45,495 bases of DNA from Akkermansia sp. (GTDB lineage Bacteria; Verrucomicrobiota; Verrucomicrobiia; Verrucomicrobiales; Akkermansiaceae): NCBI GenBank assembly GCA_030531305.1, contig JAUNNT010000008.1, positions 1 to 45,495 on the forward strand, given 5' to 3'. Both the position numbers and the translations under genes were made by a program. A model generated the notes under the pieces. It made no database searches, was not told where the DNA came from, and saw nothing but the letters and a program-made list of their open reading frames with translations. Shown here piece by piece: positions 31,768 through 41,872 of the stretch (position 1 is its first letter; each line of letters begins with the position of its first letter).

Positions 31768-33108
31768 TCAACGTTTGTTGGCCTTGGCGGGCTGCTGGGC
31801 GGGAGCGGTCTTGGGCGTGAGCTGCACGGCGAACGCGCGCTCCGGGGCCTCGCCCCAGGATTCGCAGGTCATCACGCCCGTGAGCTTGCCGTCCTGCCCC
31901 AGGTGGAGCACCAGCATGCCGTCCTTGGCGTCGTACACCTCGGCGGTGGGCTGGTCGGGGTCGTACTGGCCGTCGTAGATGGTCACGTTGACCTCGGAGC
32001 CGTTCTCGCCGGGGGTGAGCTCGCAGCGCCCGGCGATATCCAGGCTGGCCTCCGGGAGCTTGGTGTCGTAGATGGTGCCGAAGAACTGGATGGAGTTGTC
32101 GAAGGACTTGGCCTGCTCGATGTGGAGGGTGATTTCGCCGAAGTGCTTGCCGCGTGTCCACTCGCCGGCGAAGTTGCAGCCTGCAGCGAGGGCCTTGGTG
32201 CAGACCTCCTGCCACTGCTGCTGCTCCACCTTCTGGGCGTCCACCTGCTCCTGGCTGCGGCGGGCATCCTCCTCCACCCTGGCCAGGCGCTCGGTGAGCA
32301 TCTGGCGGGCGGCCTCCTCGCGGCCCTGGTTGAAGGGCTTGGCAAGCTCGTTGAACTCCGCCACCTTGGCGGCTATCTCAGCCTTGCGGGCTTCGATGAA
32401 CTCCGGCGTGGAGACGGGAGCGCCCTCGGGCAGCGCGTTCTCCGGCGTGAAATCGCGCAGGGCGAGCAGCTGAGACAAATCCTGGTGCGCGGTGGTGAAC
32501 ACCCATGCGCCGTCCTTCCACTCGGCATCCAGCGTAACGGAGATGCCGGCCTCCTGCCCTGCCTGGGCCACCTTGTTGTAGAGCTTCTGCTCGGCGAACT
32601 CGCGCAGGGCGACGAGGGCGGACTGCAGCTCCTGCGGCAGCTGCTTGGCCACGCGGTCCTCATCCGTGACGGTATCCGTTGTTGCACCCACCTGCATGAG
32701 GTAGGCGGCATCCGGGCGGATGGCCAGGTTGGCGGCCTCGTTCACGGCCTGGCGCTCGCGGTTGAAATCCTCCGGCGCGGCCACCTGCGTGTACATGTTC
32801 TCCTTCACCACCATCTTGAGCGATGCGGAAATGCTCTGCCTGCCCGGAGCCACGGTCTCCACCTGATACGAGAACTCGCCGGGCGTGACGAAGGTGTACT
32901 GGGCCAGCTGGTCGGTCACGGCCTTGCAGATTTCCTCATTGGTGGGGTCTGCAGGCGCGGCGGGTGCCTGCGGTTCAGCCGGGGCCGTGGGCTCAGCCTT
33001 GGGCTGTTCTGCGGGGGCGGTGCTGCCGCCCTTGTTCTCATCGCAAGAGCTGGCCGCCAGCATGGCGGCAGCGGCAATCACGGCGGTTGTGAACAGGTTG
33101 GTCTTCAT
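31768..33108 (-). CDS. Large lipoprotein of unknown function
   Basis: The 446-residue protein has a lipobox (LAASSC, Cys22), a Pro/Ala/Glu-rich linker (about 28-55), a mixed alpha/beta domain, a long charged helical region (about 235-310, likely coiled coil with [22 protein letters not shown]) and a C-terminal beta domain (about 320-430) that looks like a lipocalin or Spy-type barrel. No family is assigned. An in-frame start nine codons upstream was rejected in favour of MKTNLF. It has a promoter with a leader of about 41 bases, the longest but one seen here. It probably heads the operon that includes parB and the M28 gene. Confidence 0.75.
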   Translation of the reverse strand: MKTNLFTTAVIAAAAMLAASSCDENKGGSTAPAEQPKAEPTAPAEPQAPAAPADPTNEEICKAVTDQLAQYTFVTPGEFSYQVETVAPGRQSISASLKMVVKENMYTQVAAPEDFNRERQAVNEAANLAIRPDAAYLMQVGATTDTVTDEDRVAKQLPQELQSALVALREFAEQKLYNKVAQAGQEAGISVTLDAEWKDGAWVFTTAHQDLSQLLALRDFTPENALPEGAPVSTPEFIEARKAEIAAKVAEFNELAKPFNQGREEAARQMLTERLARVEEDARRSQEQVDAQKVEQQQWQEVCTKALAAGCNFAGEWTRGKHFGEITLHIEQAKSFDNSIQFFGTIYDTKLPEASLDIAGRCELTPGENGSEVNVTIYDGQYDPDQPTAEVYDAKDGMLVLHLGQDGKLTGVMTCESWGEAPERAFAVQLTPKTAPAQQPAKANKR

Positions 33109-33155
33109 GGCGCTTTCGGGGCTTCTTGCCCGCATTACACAGCGGGCGCGGGCGT

Positions 33156-33184
33156 ATTTTGCCCCAGCGCGGCGGCAATGTCAA
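33156..33184 (-). promoter_or_regulatory. Promoter of the large lipoprotein-parB unit
   Basis: TTGACA (33184-33179), 17 bp, CAAAAT (33161-33156). The leader contains a small hairpin (CCCGC / GCGGG). Confidence 0.65.
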
Positions 33185-33244
33185 GCTCGCACGCACGCCA
33201 CACGCCCGCGCATGACACAACGCGCGCGGCGTGCAGGAATTGGC

Positions 33245-33273
33245 TTGACCCTCCCGCCCCGCCGCGCTACAAT
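33245..33273 (+). promoter_or_regulatory. Promoter of kbl
   Basis: TTGACC (33245-33250), 17 bp, TACAAT (33268-33273), 27 bases before the ATG at 33301. The leader is too short for a riboswitch. Confidence 0.75.
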
Positions 33274-33300
33274 CCGTTTGGACAATTCTTTGCCTATATT

Positions 33301-34497
33301 ATGTACAACACAGAATTCAAGAACCGATTGGTTACGGACCTGGAGGGCCTGAAGGCCGCCGGCCTGTACAAGCAGGAGCGCTACATCGACACACCCCAGT
33401 ACTCCGAGGTGGGCCTGCGCGACGGCAGCAAGGTCATCAACATGTGCGCCAACAACTACCTGGGCCTGGCCAACCATCCCGAGCTGGAGAAGGCCGCCAA
33501 GGACGCCATCGACCGCTGGGGCTTCGGCATGGCCTCCGTGCGCTTCATCTGCGGCACGCAGACGCTGCACGACCAGCTGGAGGAGCGCCTGAGCGCGTTC
33601 CTGGGAACGGAAGCCACCATCCTGTTCGGCTCCTGCTTTGATGCCAACGGCGGCCTGTTCGGCGCGCTGCTGGACAAGGAGGACGCCATCATCTCCGACT
33701 CGCTGAACCACGCCTCCATCATCGACGGCGTGCGCCTGTGCAAGGCCGCCCGCTACCGCTACGCCAACAACGACATGGCGGACCTGGAGGCCAAGCTGCA
33801 GGAGGCCAAGGCCAACGGCGCCCGCACCATCATGATTTCCACGGACGGCGTGTTCTCCATGGACGGCATCATCGCCAGCCTGGACAAGATTCACGCGCTG
33901 GCGGAGAAGTACGGCGCGCTGGTGCACTTCGACGAATCCCACTCCACGGGCGTTCTGGGCAAGCGCGGCCGCGGCACGCATGAGCATTGCGGGCTGTTTG
34001 GCAAGATCGACATCACGAGCGGCACGTTCGGCAAGGCCCTGGGCGGTGCGTCCGGCGGCTATGTTTCCGCCAAGAAGGAAATCATCGACGTGCTGCGCCA
34101 GAAGGCCCGCCCCTACCTGTTCTCCAACAGCGTGATGCCCGCCATTGCCGCCACCACCATCAAGGTGCTGGACATGCTGGAGGCCTCCACGGAGCTGACC
34201 GAGCGCGTGCAGAGCAACGCCGCGTACTTCCGCAAGGGCATGGAGGAATGCGGCTTCAAGCTGGCCGGCGCCGGCCACGCCATTGTGCCCGTCATGATCG
34301 GCGACGCCGCGCTCTCCCAGAAGATGAGCGCCCGCCTGCTGGAGCTGGGCGTGTACGCCATGGGCTTCTTCTACCCCGTGGTGCCCAAGGAGCAGGCACG
34401 CATCCGCACCCAGATTTCCGCCGCCCACACCACCGAGCAGCTGGACCGCGCCATCGCCGCCTTCCAGAAGGCCGGCCAGGAGCTCGGCCTCATCTAA
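33301..34497 (+). CDS. kbl: Glycine C-acetyltransferase (2-amino-3-ketobutyrate CoA ligase)
   Basis: Converts 2-amino-3-oxobutanoate and CoA to glycine and acetyl-CoA in threonine breakdown. The 398-residue length is typical. Fold-type I PLP motifs are visible: NNYLGL (51-56), GSCFDANGG (110-118), the cofactor Asp and His in HFDESHSTG (209-217) and the PLP lysine K245 in [10 protein letters not shown]. The usual partner tdh (threonine dehydrogenase) is not in the window, so the substrate may come from elsewhere; related serine palmitoyltransferase-type enzymes use other acyl-CoA donors, but similarity here is clearly to Kbl. A much longer in-frame reading upstream is a shadow of other genes. 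Confidence 0.95.
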   Translation: MYNTEFKNRLVTDLEGLKAAGLYKQERYIDTPQYSEVGLRDGSKVINMCANNYLGLANHPELEKAAKDAIDRWGFGMASVRFICGTQTLHDQLEERLSAFLGTEATILFGSCFDANGGLFGALLDKEDAIISDSLNHASIIDGVRLCKAARYRYANNDMADLEAKLQEAKANGARTIMISTDGVFSMDGIIASLDKIHALAEKYGALVHFDESHSTGVLGKRGRGTHEHCGLFGKIDITSGTFGKALGGASGGYVSAKKEIIDVLRQKARPYLFSNSVMPAIAATTIKVLDMLEASTELTERVQSNAAYFRKGMEECGFKLAGAGHAIVPVMIGDAALSQKMSARLLELGVYAMGFFYPVVPKEQARIRTQISAAHTTEQLDRAIAAFQKAGQELGLI

Positions 34498-34520
34498 CCC
34501 GCGGATTCCATCCCCGTTTC

Positions 34521-34555
34521 ATCACGCCGCCCTCCACGGGCGGCGTGATTTTTTA
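34521..34555 (+). terminator. Rho-independent terminator after kbl
   Basis: ATCACGCCGCC / GGCGGCGTGAT stem with a seven-base loop and a T tract. Confidence 0.93.
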
Positions 34556-34624
34556 GGCACTGCGCCAAATCTTATGATTCATCGTATACATGGGGTGGTT
34601 GGATAGCCGGCCGACACCGGCACC

Positions 34625-34666
34625 AATAAAACCGGGCCGCCTGCCCGTATGGACAAGCGGCCCGGG
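34625..34666 (-). terminator. Rho-independent terminator after pgk
   Basis: On the minus strand the stem CCGGGCCGC / GCGGCCCGG is followed by TTTTATT. It faces the kbl terminator, and the 69 bases between them hold nothing recognisable. Confidence 0.85.
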
Positions 34667-34687
34667 AAATGGTAACGGGGCAACCCT

Positions 34688-35887
<1,200 letters not shown>

Positions 35888-35912
35888 AATGGTGTATTGG
35901 ATTTGGTGTTAA

Positions 35913-35935
35913 GCGGGCGGGTTGTGTACGCCCGC
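35913..35935 (-). promoter_or_regulatory. Hairpin in the pgk leader
   Basis: GCGGGCG / CGCCCGC, perfect 7-bp arms with a nine-base loop, near the 5' end of the predicted pgk mRNA. It may stabilise the message; no ligand-binding fold is recognised. Confidence 0.45.
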
Positions 35936-35943
35936 ACGGGGCG

Positions 35944-35972
35944 AGTGTATCCCCAACGCGCGCGCATTTCAA
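35944..35972 (-). promoter_or_regulatory. Promoter of pgk
   Basis: TTGAAA (35972-35967), 17 bp, TACACT (35949-35944), 56 bases before the ATG. Confidence 0.65.
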
Positions 35973-36008
35973 GGCGAAATGCAAGCATGCGCGCAAAAAA
36001 ATGCGGGA

Positions 36009-36077
36009 CAATCACTCCCACTTCAAGCCGTCGGCGGACTCGCCGTTGCGTGCGGTGGAGGTTGGGGTTGCCGCGGG
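36009..36077 (-). pseudogene. Scrap of an eptA-type gene (3' end with internal deletion)
   Basis: Bases 36009-36050 are identical to 39193-39234, the 3' end of the intact EptA gene at 39196-40875 (encoding NGESADGLKWE and the stop). Bases 36047-36077 match 39464-39494 of the same gene with two mismatches (encoding GNPNFHRTQ). The shift between the two offsets is 233 bp, so 233 bp were lost at a TGCG microhomology, which also breaks the frame. It is a dead remnant of a second eptA copy in the same orientation and position relative to the GDPD gene. Confidence 0.88.
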
Positions 36078-36094
36078 GGCATCATTTCCATTGC

Positions 36095-37063
36095 CTATCC
36101 AGCCTGTTGGGAGATTTGAGATGAAGCGCTGCCTGGAGCCGGTTGCGGAAGATGCGCCGGGCTCCAAGAATCCGTGTATATCATGCTGAAAGAACGCCCC
36201 AAATGCGCCCGAATGAATTCCGCCGCATCTCCGCGGGGTTCACAGAGGAGAATGGTGATGCCCATGTCATGCATCTCTTTCGTTAGTTCGATACCCTCCG
36301 GGGTATCAAAGAAATGTTCATTGCCAAGGCTTACAATGGGGATGCGGCAATCACGGGCGAGTCGCATCTGCCCGATATCGTAAACAGCAAGCGAGGGATA
36401 CCTCACTCCCGCCTTGATAGCCCTTTGATATCCAAAGACACCGCCGACGACCTCGACAATCATTCTATCTGGGTAGGGGATTTCCTTGAGAAGGAGTCCA
36501 TAATCTGCAATCTTGTCGGTTACTACCATTAAACCGGGGTTTTCTTCAAGCAATCTGCAGATATCTTTGGCCACCAAGGGGGAAAATTCACCGGGGCGCG
36601 AACTTTCCTGCACCTCCGCCAACGAGAGAGGCCCCGCCTCCGCAGGCAAATGTGCCATCTTCCTGAAATCCTCCCACGAGTGCCCCGCCACCAAATGGCC
36701 ATCGGAAGTAACAATCAAGTCGAACTCTATAAAGCGAAATCCTTGGGCAATGGAATCTTGTGCCGCCTCGAGCGAATTGTTGTATACATACTGCCCGACA
36801 CCTCCACCGTGGGCAATATAGGCACCGGGGGAAGCATATCCGTCATTCAAATAAAACCTATGAATGTCATCGCCACGGGGTATGTCCACGCAATATTTCA
36901 AATAGAAGGGCGCCACTTCCCGGTATATGCCGGAACGCCAACCCGGCGGTGCAAACAGGGCGCCCAACGTTACAAAGAAAATACAAGCGGCGAGGAGATG
37001 CAAGACACATTTGAGTCGGCTGTTTTTCATTTCGTCTGTCTTTCGGGTTGGGAGTGCCGGCAT
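36095..37063 (-). CDS. GDPD-family phosphodiesterase, left copy
   Basis: The predicted 322-residue protein is a paralogue of the gene at 41869-42828. It has an N-terminal membrane segment (about 16-38) and a glycerophosphodiester phosphodiesterase domain: YIAHGGG with H85, NNSLEA in place of the usual ENT, FIEFDLIVTSDG with the metal-binding Glu and Asp (113, 115), and the second His in AGHSW (128). All expected catalytic residues appear intact, so the gene survives although its neighbours have decayed. The start at 37063 keeps the TGATG overlap with the former cdsA stop, as in the right copy; ATG at 37030 is an alternative. Codon use is less GC-rich than in the housekeeping genes nearby. Confidence 0.82.
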   Translation of the reverse strand: MPALPTRKTDEMKNSRLKCVLHLLAACIFFVTLGALFAPPGWRSGIYREVAPFYLKYCVDIPRGDDIHRFYLNDGYASPGAYIAHGGGVGQYVYNNSLEAAQDSIAQGFRFIEFDLIVTSDGHLVAGHSWEDFRKMAHLPAEAGPLSLAEVQESSRPGEFSPLVAKDICRLLEENPGLMVVTDKIADYGLLLKEIPYPDRMIVEVVGGVFGYQRAIKAGVRYPSLAVYDIGQMRLARDCRIPIVSLGNEHFFDTPEGIELTKEMHDMGITILLCEPRGDAAEFIRAHLGRSFSMIYTDSWSPAHLPQPAPGSASSQISQQAG

Positions 37064-37185
37064 CAGGAGAAGAGGCATTGAAGGGTCTCGCCCACGCTCG
37101 CGTAGTCCTTGGTGAGCAGGCGGCGCTTCGTGGTGTCTTCCCCCATGGGGAGCATTTCCTGGTAAACAAAGGGAGGTGTTGCCAC
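37063..37185 (-). pseudogene. In-frame fusion of the fumarase 5' end to the cdsA 3' end
   Basis: Starting at GTG (37185), 23 codons after the internal ATG plus ten before it match the fumarase N-terminus ([18 protein letters not shown], then RRLLTKDYASVGE). From GE on the frame continues into the cdsA C-terminus (GETLQCLFS, stop; compare GETVQSLFS in the intact gene). The junction lies at a TCGCCCA-type microhomology shared by both genes. The 40-residue frame stays open and its TGA overlaps the ATG of the left GDPD gene. It may now act as a translated leader that couples translation to that gene, or it may be inert. Confidence 0.85.
37087..37184 (-). repeat. Direct repeat, left copy (fumarase 5' end)
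   Basis: A gap-free 98-bp match to 45398-45495 with four mismatches, offset 8311 bp, same orientation. The right copy runs to the last base of the window, so the true repeat may be longer. It marks an ancestral duplication. Confidence 0.95.
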
Positions 37186-37238
37186 AACGCGGTTTTTCTA
37201 CCACATCTTCCCTTGATTTGCTAGCCCTATTTGCGGCT

Positions 37239-37281
37239 GCGCCCGGCTGCGTTTCTTTTCACTTGACAAACAGCCGGGCGC
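37239..37281. promoter_or_regulatory. Long inverted repeat around the -35 of the left EptA gene
   Basis: GCGCCCGGCTG (37239-37249) and CAGCCGGGCGC (37271-37281), perfect 11-bp arms 21 bp apart, enclosing TTGACA (37263-37268). It could be an operator or a hairpin ending transcription from the right. A plausible -10 is TAAGCT (37287-37292, 18-bp spacer). Confidence 0.5.
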
Positions 37282-37312
37282 GGGAATAAGCTGCCCCCAT
37301 ACCCGTTTTACA

Positions 37313-39175
37313 ATGGAACCCGAGCCAGAAAGCCACAGCGAACGCACAAACACGACGGCCTCCAGGAATTGCACGCTGATAGCGTTGTCCTTGCTGGCCC
37401 TCTACATCATCTGCTACTATTTCAGCTATTATCCAGATTATATGGATGAGGAGGTGTTCCCCCTCTTCAAAATTCTGCTTGCCCTGGCCTTGATTGCAGG
37501 CTCTATCCTCATCTCGCGTCTTACTCGAATCAGCATTTGGATCAAGGGCTCTGCGTTGGGTGTCGTCGCGCTGGCAATCCTGCCGCTCGTTTGCATGGGC
37601 AACGTAGAGGTGTTTGACGTGCCCTCCCATTTTCCGTCCTGCTATCTGTTTACCGCCGGCATTGTTTTCCTGGCATACGCCGTTCTTGGCAAATGGGCCG
37701 GCATTCCGCTGTTTTTCCTGTTCTTTGAAGAGACTCTCCGGGTGGTCTGCTCCATCTACCTGAAAGTGACGTTCAATGCCCATGTGCTGGCCGCCGTGTT
37801 CGGCACGTCCAGGGATGAGGCCATGCCTTTCATCAACACGAAAAACGTTGCAGCGTTCATAGCCATAGTTGCCGTTATATCCCTCTTGCTGCACCTTCTC
37901 ATCAAGGCCCTGAAGGGGGAACGGCGCACGCGGTGCGCCCTGTTTGGGGTGCTTCTCTTTGGATTCGCCTTGTTTTTCCGATATGCCCTGACCCCCGTGC
38001 TGCTGAACCGGCCATGCGGGTTATGGCCGATTTCCGGTGCGAAAAACTTTACCAGCGAGACTCTTTCAGGGCTTGAAAAGAATAACAACCTGTTGACACT
38101 GGTTCGCTCCCTGCCGTCTCCGGCGGATCAACCCTCCCATATCAGCACGCTGAAGGGCGGTGAAGGCGCCATCTGCATTGTCCACGTCGGAGAGAGCGTC
38201 AGGGCCGACCACCTCAGTCTCAACGGATATGAAAAGGACACGACACCGTGGCTGCGTTCCCAAGAGAGGCTGATCAACTACCCCCGCTGCATTTCGTCAT
38301 CCCCGGAGACGAACAAGGCGTTTATCGGCCTGTTGACAAATGCCCGCTTCAATGTGGAGCGCTCACCCTCGGAGGAGTACATGCCGACGGTGGGAAGCGT
38401 GATGGATTTGTTTGCCGCAAACGGGTTCGCCTGCTCATCATTCGTGCCGGTGCCGGTGAGGCTGGGCAATCCCTTGTGCGGGATAATGTTGCAATTGACC
38501 AGGAAATCCCGGATGGAGAGTTTCATCAACGGGCTGCCGCTTCCCCAGGTGGATTCCATATTGGACCGAGTTGCCGCGAGCGGCAACGAGAATCTGTTTA
38601 TCCTGGCAAACAACTATGGAAGCCACATTCCGTTCCACTTGTATGAAGACGACAAGGCCCCCTTTCAACCGACCAGCAAAACCGCCTTTGTAGAGAACCC
38701 GGACGGGGCCCCGCAAAAGGCGGTGGAGGTATGCAATGCCTACGACAACACCATCTACACGCTGGATAGGTATATCCAGAGGTTGATAACGGGATTGAAA
38801 GGCAAGCCTTTCATATACATATACGTAAGCGACCACGGGGATTATACCGGAGAGGAAGGCCTTTGGAACCGCGTGGAGATGATGGAGTCGGAGAAGTACT
38901 ACTACACGACGGGCTGCATAGTTCCCATGCTGGTATACGCCTCTCCTGAATTCGAGGCGCTGCATCCGCACTTTTCCGAGGCTCTCCAGGAGCTCCGGCG
39001 GCACAGCGGCATGACGGTGGCGCATGAGCATCTATTCCATACCCTGTTGGGTTTGTTTGGAATCAGCACGCCGTATTATGACGCCACGCTGGATTTGAGT
39101 TCACCGGCGGCGGAACCCTATACGGGCCCACAGCCCGGAGGCTCCGTCAAAATTCAGGACGGGGGCTGGCACTAA
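37313..39175 (+). CDS. EptA-type phosphoethanolamine transferase, divergent copy
   Basis: The 620-residue protein has about six membrane segments (residues about 20-230) and a sulfatase-fold catalytic domain. Visible catalytic motifs are HVGESVRADHLSLNGY with the metal-binding Glu (294), SSPETNKAF with the likely phosphoryl-accepting Thr (333), YVSDHGD with the conserved Asp/His, and late HPHF. It should move phosphoethanolamine from phosphatidylethanolamine to an envelope sugar or lipid A. It is a paralogue of the gene at 39196-40875 but is longer, on the other strand and less GC-rich, with only moderate similarity, so it is not a recent duplicate. Its stop lies 20 bases from the convergent stop of that gene. 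Confidence 0.85.
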   Translation: MEPEPESHSERTNTTASRNCTLIALSLLALYIICYYFSYYPDYMDEEVFPLFKILLALALIAGSILISRLTRISIWIKGSALGVVALAILPLVCMGNVEVFDVPSHFPSCYLFTAGIVFLAYAVLGKWAGIPLFFLFFEETLRVVCSIYLKVTFNAHVLAAVFGTSRDEAMPFINTKNVAAFIAIVAVISLLLHLLIKALKGERRTRCALFGVLLFGFALFFRYALTPVLLNRPCGLWPISGAKNFTSETLSGLEKNNNLLTLVRSLPSPADQPSHISTLKGGEGAICIVHVGESVRADHLSLNGYEKDTTPWLRSQERLINYPRCISSSPETNKAFIGLLTNARFNVERSPSEEYMPTVGSVMDLFAANGFACSSFVPVPVRLGNPLCGIMLQLTRKSRMESFINGLPLPQVDSILDRVAASGNENLFILANNYGSHIPFHLYEDDKAPFQPTSKTAFVENPDGAPQKAVEVCNAYDNTIYTLDRYIQRLITGLKGKPFIYIYVSDHGDYTGEEGLWNRVEMMESEKYYYTTGCIVPMLVYASPEFEALHPHFSEALQELRRHSGMTVAHEHLFHTLLGLFGISTPYYDATLDLSSPAAEPYTGPQPGGSVKIQDGGWH

Positions 39176-39195
39176 CCGAAAGTGCCGGGCGGCAA

Positions 39196-40875
39196 TCACT
39201 CCCACTTCAAGCCGTCGGCGGACTCGCCGTTGCGGGAGGGGTGCGGTCCGGTGTAGGGCTTGCACTGCGGGGATGAGAGGTCGTGCTCTGAGTTGTAGTA
39301 GGGGGATGAGATGCCGAAGATGCCCAGCAGGGAATGGAAAATGTTTTCATGGGCGCAGGGCATGGCGGCATGGGCGCGCAACTGCGCCAGGGCCTCAGCG
39401 AAGTGCGGGTGCAGTTGCTCGAATTCGGGGGAGGCGATGACGATGAACGGCACCCTGCACCACTGCGTGCGGTGGAAGTTGGGATTGCCGCGGGTCCATT
39501 CGTTGTTCTCGCCCACGGGCTCGCCGTGGTCGCTCACGTAGATGTACAGGAAGGGCTTGCCCTGCAGCGGTGCCAGCAGGTCGCGGATGTACTCGTCTGT
39601 GTAGCGTATGGTGTTGTCGTAGGCGTTGGAGACCATCTCCGCGGCCTGCGGGTTGGCGTGCGGGGCGTTGTGGAGGGCGTCCGGGCTGGCGGGTGTGAAC
39701 GCGGGGTGCTCTTGGTCGTACGCGAAGAACGGGGAGTGGCTGCCCACGTTGTTGATGAGCAGGAAGCGGTTGCCGGTGGATTTTTTCTCCAGCACCTTGT
39801 GGATGATGGACAGCTGGAGCTTGGGGCGGTAGTCGTTGGCGGCGGGGTCGCCGTACTCGTACACGCCCGCGGCCTTGGCGGTGATGAGCTGCTGCAGGCG
39901 CTCGAAAGTGGAGCCCCAGGTCTCGTTGCGGTCCATGCCGCGGCTGGTGAAGAAGCCGTGGCAGGAGAAGCCGTGCGCGGCGAAGAGGTCCATCACGCTG
40001 CCGCACCGGGCGTCCAGTTGCGGTGAGATGCCGCGCTCCATGTTGCCTGCGGCATCCGTGAGGATGGTGAGCATGGAGTTGGTGGTGAGGGTGGAGATGG
40101 CGGTGCAGTCCGTGAAGTTCACCAGCTGCGCCGCGTGCTGCCGCAGCCAGGGGGTGGTGTCGCGCGCGTAGCCGTTCAAGGAGAGGCGGTCCGCGCGCAC
40201 GCTCTCGCCGATATGCAGGATGCAAACCACACCCTCGTCCCCCTTGAGCGTGGCGAGTTCCGACGGCTTGTCCGCGGGGGACGGCAGGGCCTGCACCTTC
40301 TGCAACAGGGCGGTGTTGCGTGCGGCGGCCAGCTTGTAGGCGTGCGGGATGCGGTAGGCGATGCCGATGGAGCCTAAGCCCTCGTCCACGGAATTGGAGA
40401 GGCAAGGTTCCGGCAGGGCGTAGCCCGCGCCGATACACAGCGCCAGCCCGGCGGCGGAGATACCCAGCTCCCGCTTCCGCGGCATCCTGCGGAACACGCG
40501 GAAAAGAAGCAGCATGACACCCGAAATCACAACGAGGATGAGCAGCAGCGCGCATGCGTTGCCCAAGGTGGCGAACTGCGCGAAATCCTGCGGCGATGCC
40601 CCGATGATCTGCGAGACCAGGAAGGGGGCCAGCTCCAGGTTGTAGAAGTGCTTGATGTACGCGGAAACGCCCACCAGCAGCAGGAACGGCACCCACAGCA
40701 CCAGCGCCCACACACGCAGCAGCGCGTGCGTGAGCAACGCCAGCATGGCCACCGTGCACACGGAGAGCACCACCATCAAAACGCTGTGCCACGGTGACGG
40801 GCTGGCCAGCTCGCATGCCAGGGCAAAGAGAAAGGCCGCAATCACGGCCTTGGCGGTGGGAGAAACCCTTCTCAC
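39196..40875 (-). CDS. EptA-type phosphoethanolamine transferase, operon copy
   Basis: The 559-residue protein has about five membrane segments (residues about 8-155) and a periplasmic sulfatase-fold domain with HIGESVRADRLSLNGY (221-236, Glu224), STLTTNSML with the likely nucleophilic Thr (264-265), YVSDHGEPVGENNEW and the late ASPEFEQLHPHF block. In this family each transfer from phosphatidylethanolamine leaves diacylglycerol in the membrane. It is the last gene of the cdsA-GDPD-DAG kinase operon, starting seven bases after the kinase stop. Target (lipid A, core or glycan) and any effect on cationic-peptide resistance are not predictable from sequence. Confidence 0.88.
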   Translation of the reverse strand: MRRVSPTAKAVIAAFLFALACELASPSPWHSVLMVVLSVCTVAMLALLTHALLRVWALVLWVPFLLLVGVSAYIKHFYNLELAPFLVSQIIGASPQDFAQFATLGNACALLLILVVISGVMLLLFRVFRRMPRKRELGISAAGLALCIGAGYALPEPCLSNSVDEGLGSIGIAYRIPHAYKLAAARNTALLQKVQALPSPADKPSELATLKGDEGVVCILHIGESVRADRLSLNGYARDTTPWLRQHAAQLVNFTDCTAISTLTTNSMLTILTDAAGNMERGISPQLDARCGSVMDLFAAHGFSCHGFFTSRGMDRNETWGSTFERLQQLITAKAAGVYEYGDPAANDYRPKLQLSIIHKVLEKKSTGNRFLLINNVGSHSPFFAYDQEHPAFTPASPDALHNAPHANPQAAEMVSNAYDNTIRYTDEYIRDLLAPLQGKPFLYIYVSDHGEPVGENNEWTRGNPNFHRTQWCRVPFIVIASPEFEQLHPHFAEALAQLRAHAAMPCAHENIFHSLLGIFGISSPYYNSEHDLSSPQCKPYTGPHPSRNGESADGLKWE

Positions 40876-40882
40876 GGTTTTA

Positions 40883-41872
40883 TCAATAGTCCTTGATGTC
40901 TTGCAGGCGTTTCATGAACGCGCGCACCATGGGGTGCGCCTTCACATGGTCCAAGGGAGTGACGGGCACCTGCTCGTCCAGCACGCAGACCTTGAGCTGC
41001 TGCGGCAGGCGCTCGATAACGGCTTCCTCACCGGGGCGGATGGTGCCTGCATAATCGCCGTCCAACTCGTAGTCCAGGGAGGCGTCCGCCGTGACGGTGC
41101 ATCCCTCCATGCGGCACATCTTGGTGGCGTCGCCCAGGTTGCGGTCGTTGATGCCGTTGAGCAGCATGTAGGAAAGGATTTCATACAGGATGCCCGCGCT
41201 CTCCATGCCGAACACGGCGGCATCAAGCACGCCGTCGTCGTACTTGGCTCCGGCGAAGAGATGCCCTTCCCCGCCGTAACGCTTGCCGTTGCCGAAGATG
41301 ACCTGCGTGCCCTGCACAGTCTCACCGTTGGGCAGGGTGACGGTGATGACAGGCAGGTGGCTGGTGGCCACCTGGATGGCGGTGAGCGCGTGGGAGAACG
41401 CGCCGAGGTGCCTCTTCATCCACGGCCGGATGAGCTTCACCACGGTGGCGTCCGGCCCGAATCCCGCCAGTTGCAGGAAGGGCGCGCCGTTCACGGTGAA
41501 AACATCCACCATCTGGCGGGCGTCACCTTGCGCGGCCTTGAGCGCGAGGTCGAAGTTGCGGGAGCCGATGCCCATCTCCCGCGCAAACACGTTCATGGTG
41601 CCGCAGGGGAAGATGCCCAGCGCGGTGTCTGTACCGATGAGCCCCTGCGCGGCGCGCATGAGCGTGCCGTCACCCCCGGCGGCCAGCACCACGGGCTCGC
41701 CCGCGTCCGCCAGGCGGCGGCATTGCTCCGTCAGATCGTCTGCGGATTCCGTGGGGATGATGCGCAGTCCCTCCGCATGCTCCTTGAGCCAGGCATCCAA
41801 CCCGGAGCGGAACAAACTGCCCGCCTTGGGGTTCATCAGCAGCGGCATGGTTGTGTGTGGTGCCCCTTTCAT
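40883..41872 (-). CDS. Diacylglycerol kinase / YegS-type lipid kinase
   Basis: The 329-residue protein has the DAGK catalytic motif GGDGT (66-70), the start motif NPKAG (14-18), PCGTMNVFAREMGI in place of the usual PLGTGNDFAR and the C-terminal beta-sandwich with DGDYAG. It should phosphorylate diacylglycerol to phosphatidate using ATP. Its ATG overlaps the GDPD stop by four bases (ATGA); an ATG at codon 9 is an alternative start. Placement directly before an EptA gene fits recycling of the diacylglycerol that EptA releases. Confidence 0.88.
   Translation of the reverse strand: MKGAPHTTMPLLMNPKAGSLFRSGLDAWLKEHAEGLRIIPTESADDLTEQCRRLADAGEPVVLAAGGDGTLMRAAQGLIGTDTALGIFPCGTMNVFAREMGIGSRNFDLALKAAQGDARQMVDVFTVNGAPFLQLAGFGPDATVVKLIRPWMKRHLGAFSHALTAIQVATSHLPVITVTLPNGETVQGTQVIFGNGKRYGGEGHLFAGAKYDDGVLDAAVFGMESAGILYEILSYMLLNGINDRNLGDATKMCRMEGCTVTADASLDYELDGDYAGTIRPGEEAVIERLPQQLKVCVLDEQVPVTPLDHVKAHPMVRAFMKRLQDIKDY

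Noticed and set aside
33274..33300. Glycine riboswitch upstream of kbl
   Set aside because: The predicted leader is only about 20 bases, too short for an aptamer.
30022..34497. A 1491-codon plus-strand open frame ending with kbl
   Set aside because: Only the part from 33301 encodes Kbl; the rest is the antisense of parB, lipoprotein and peptidase genes in GC-rich DNA, with Gly/His/Val-rich shadow sequence.
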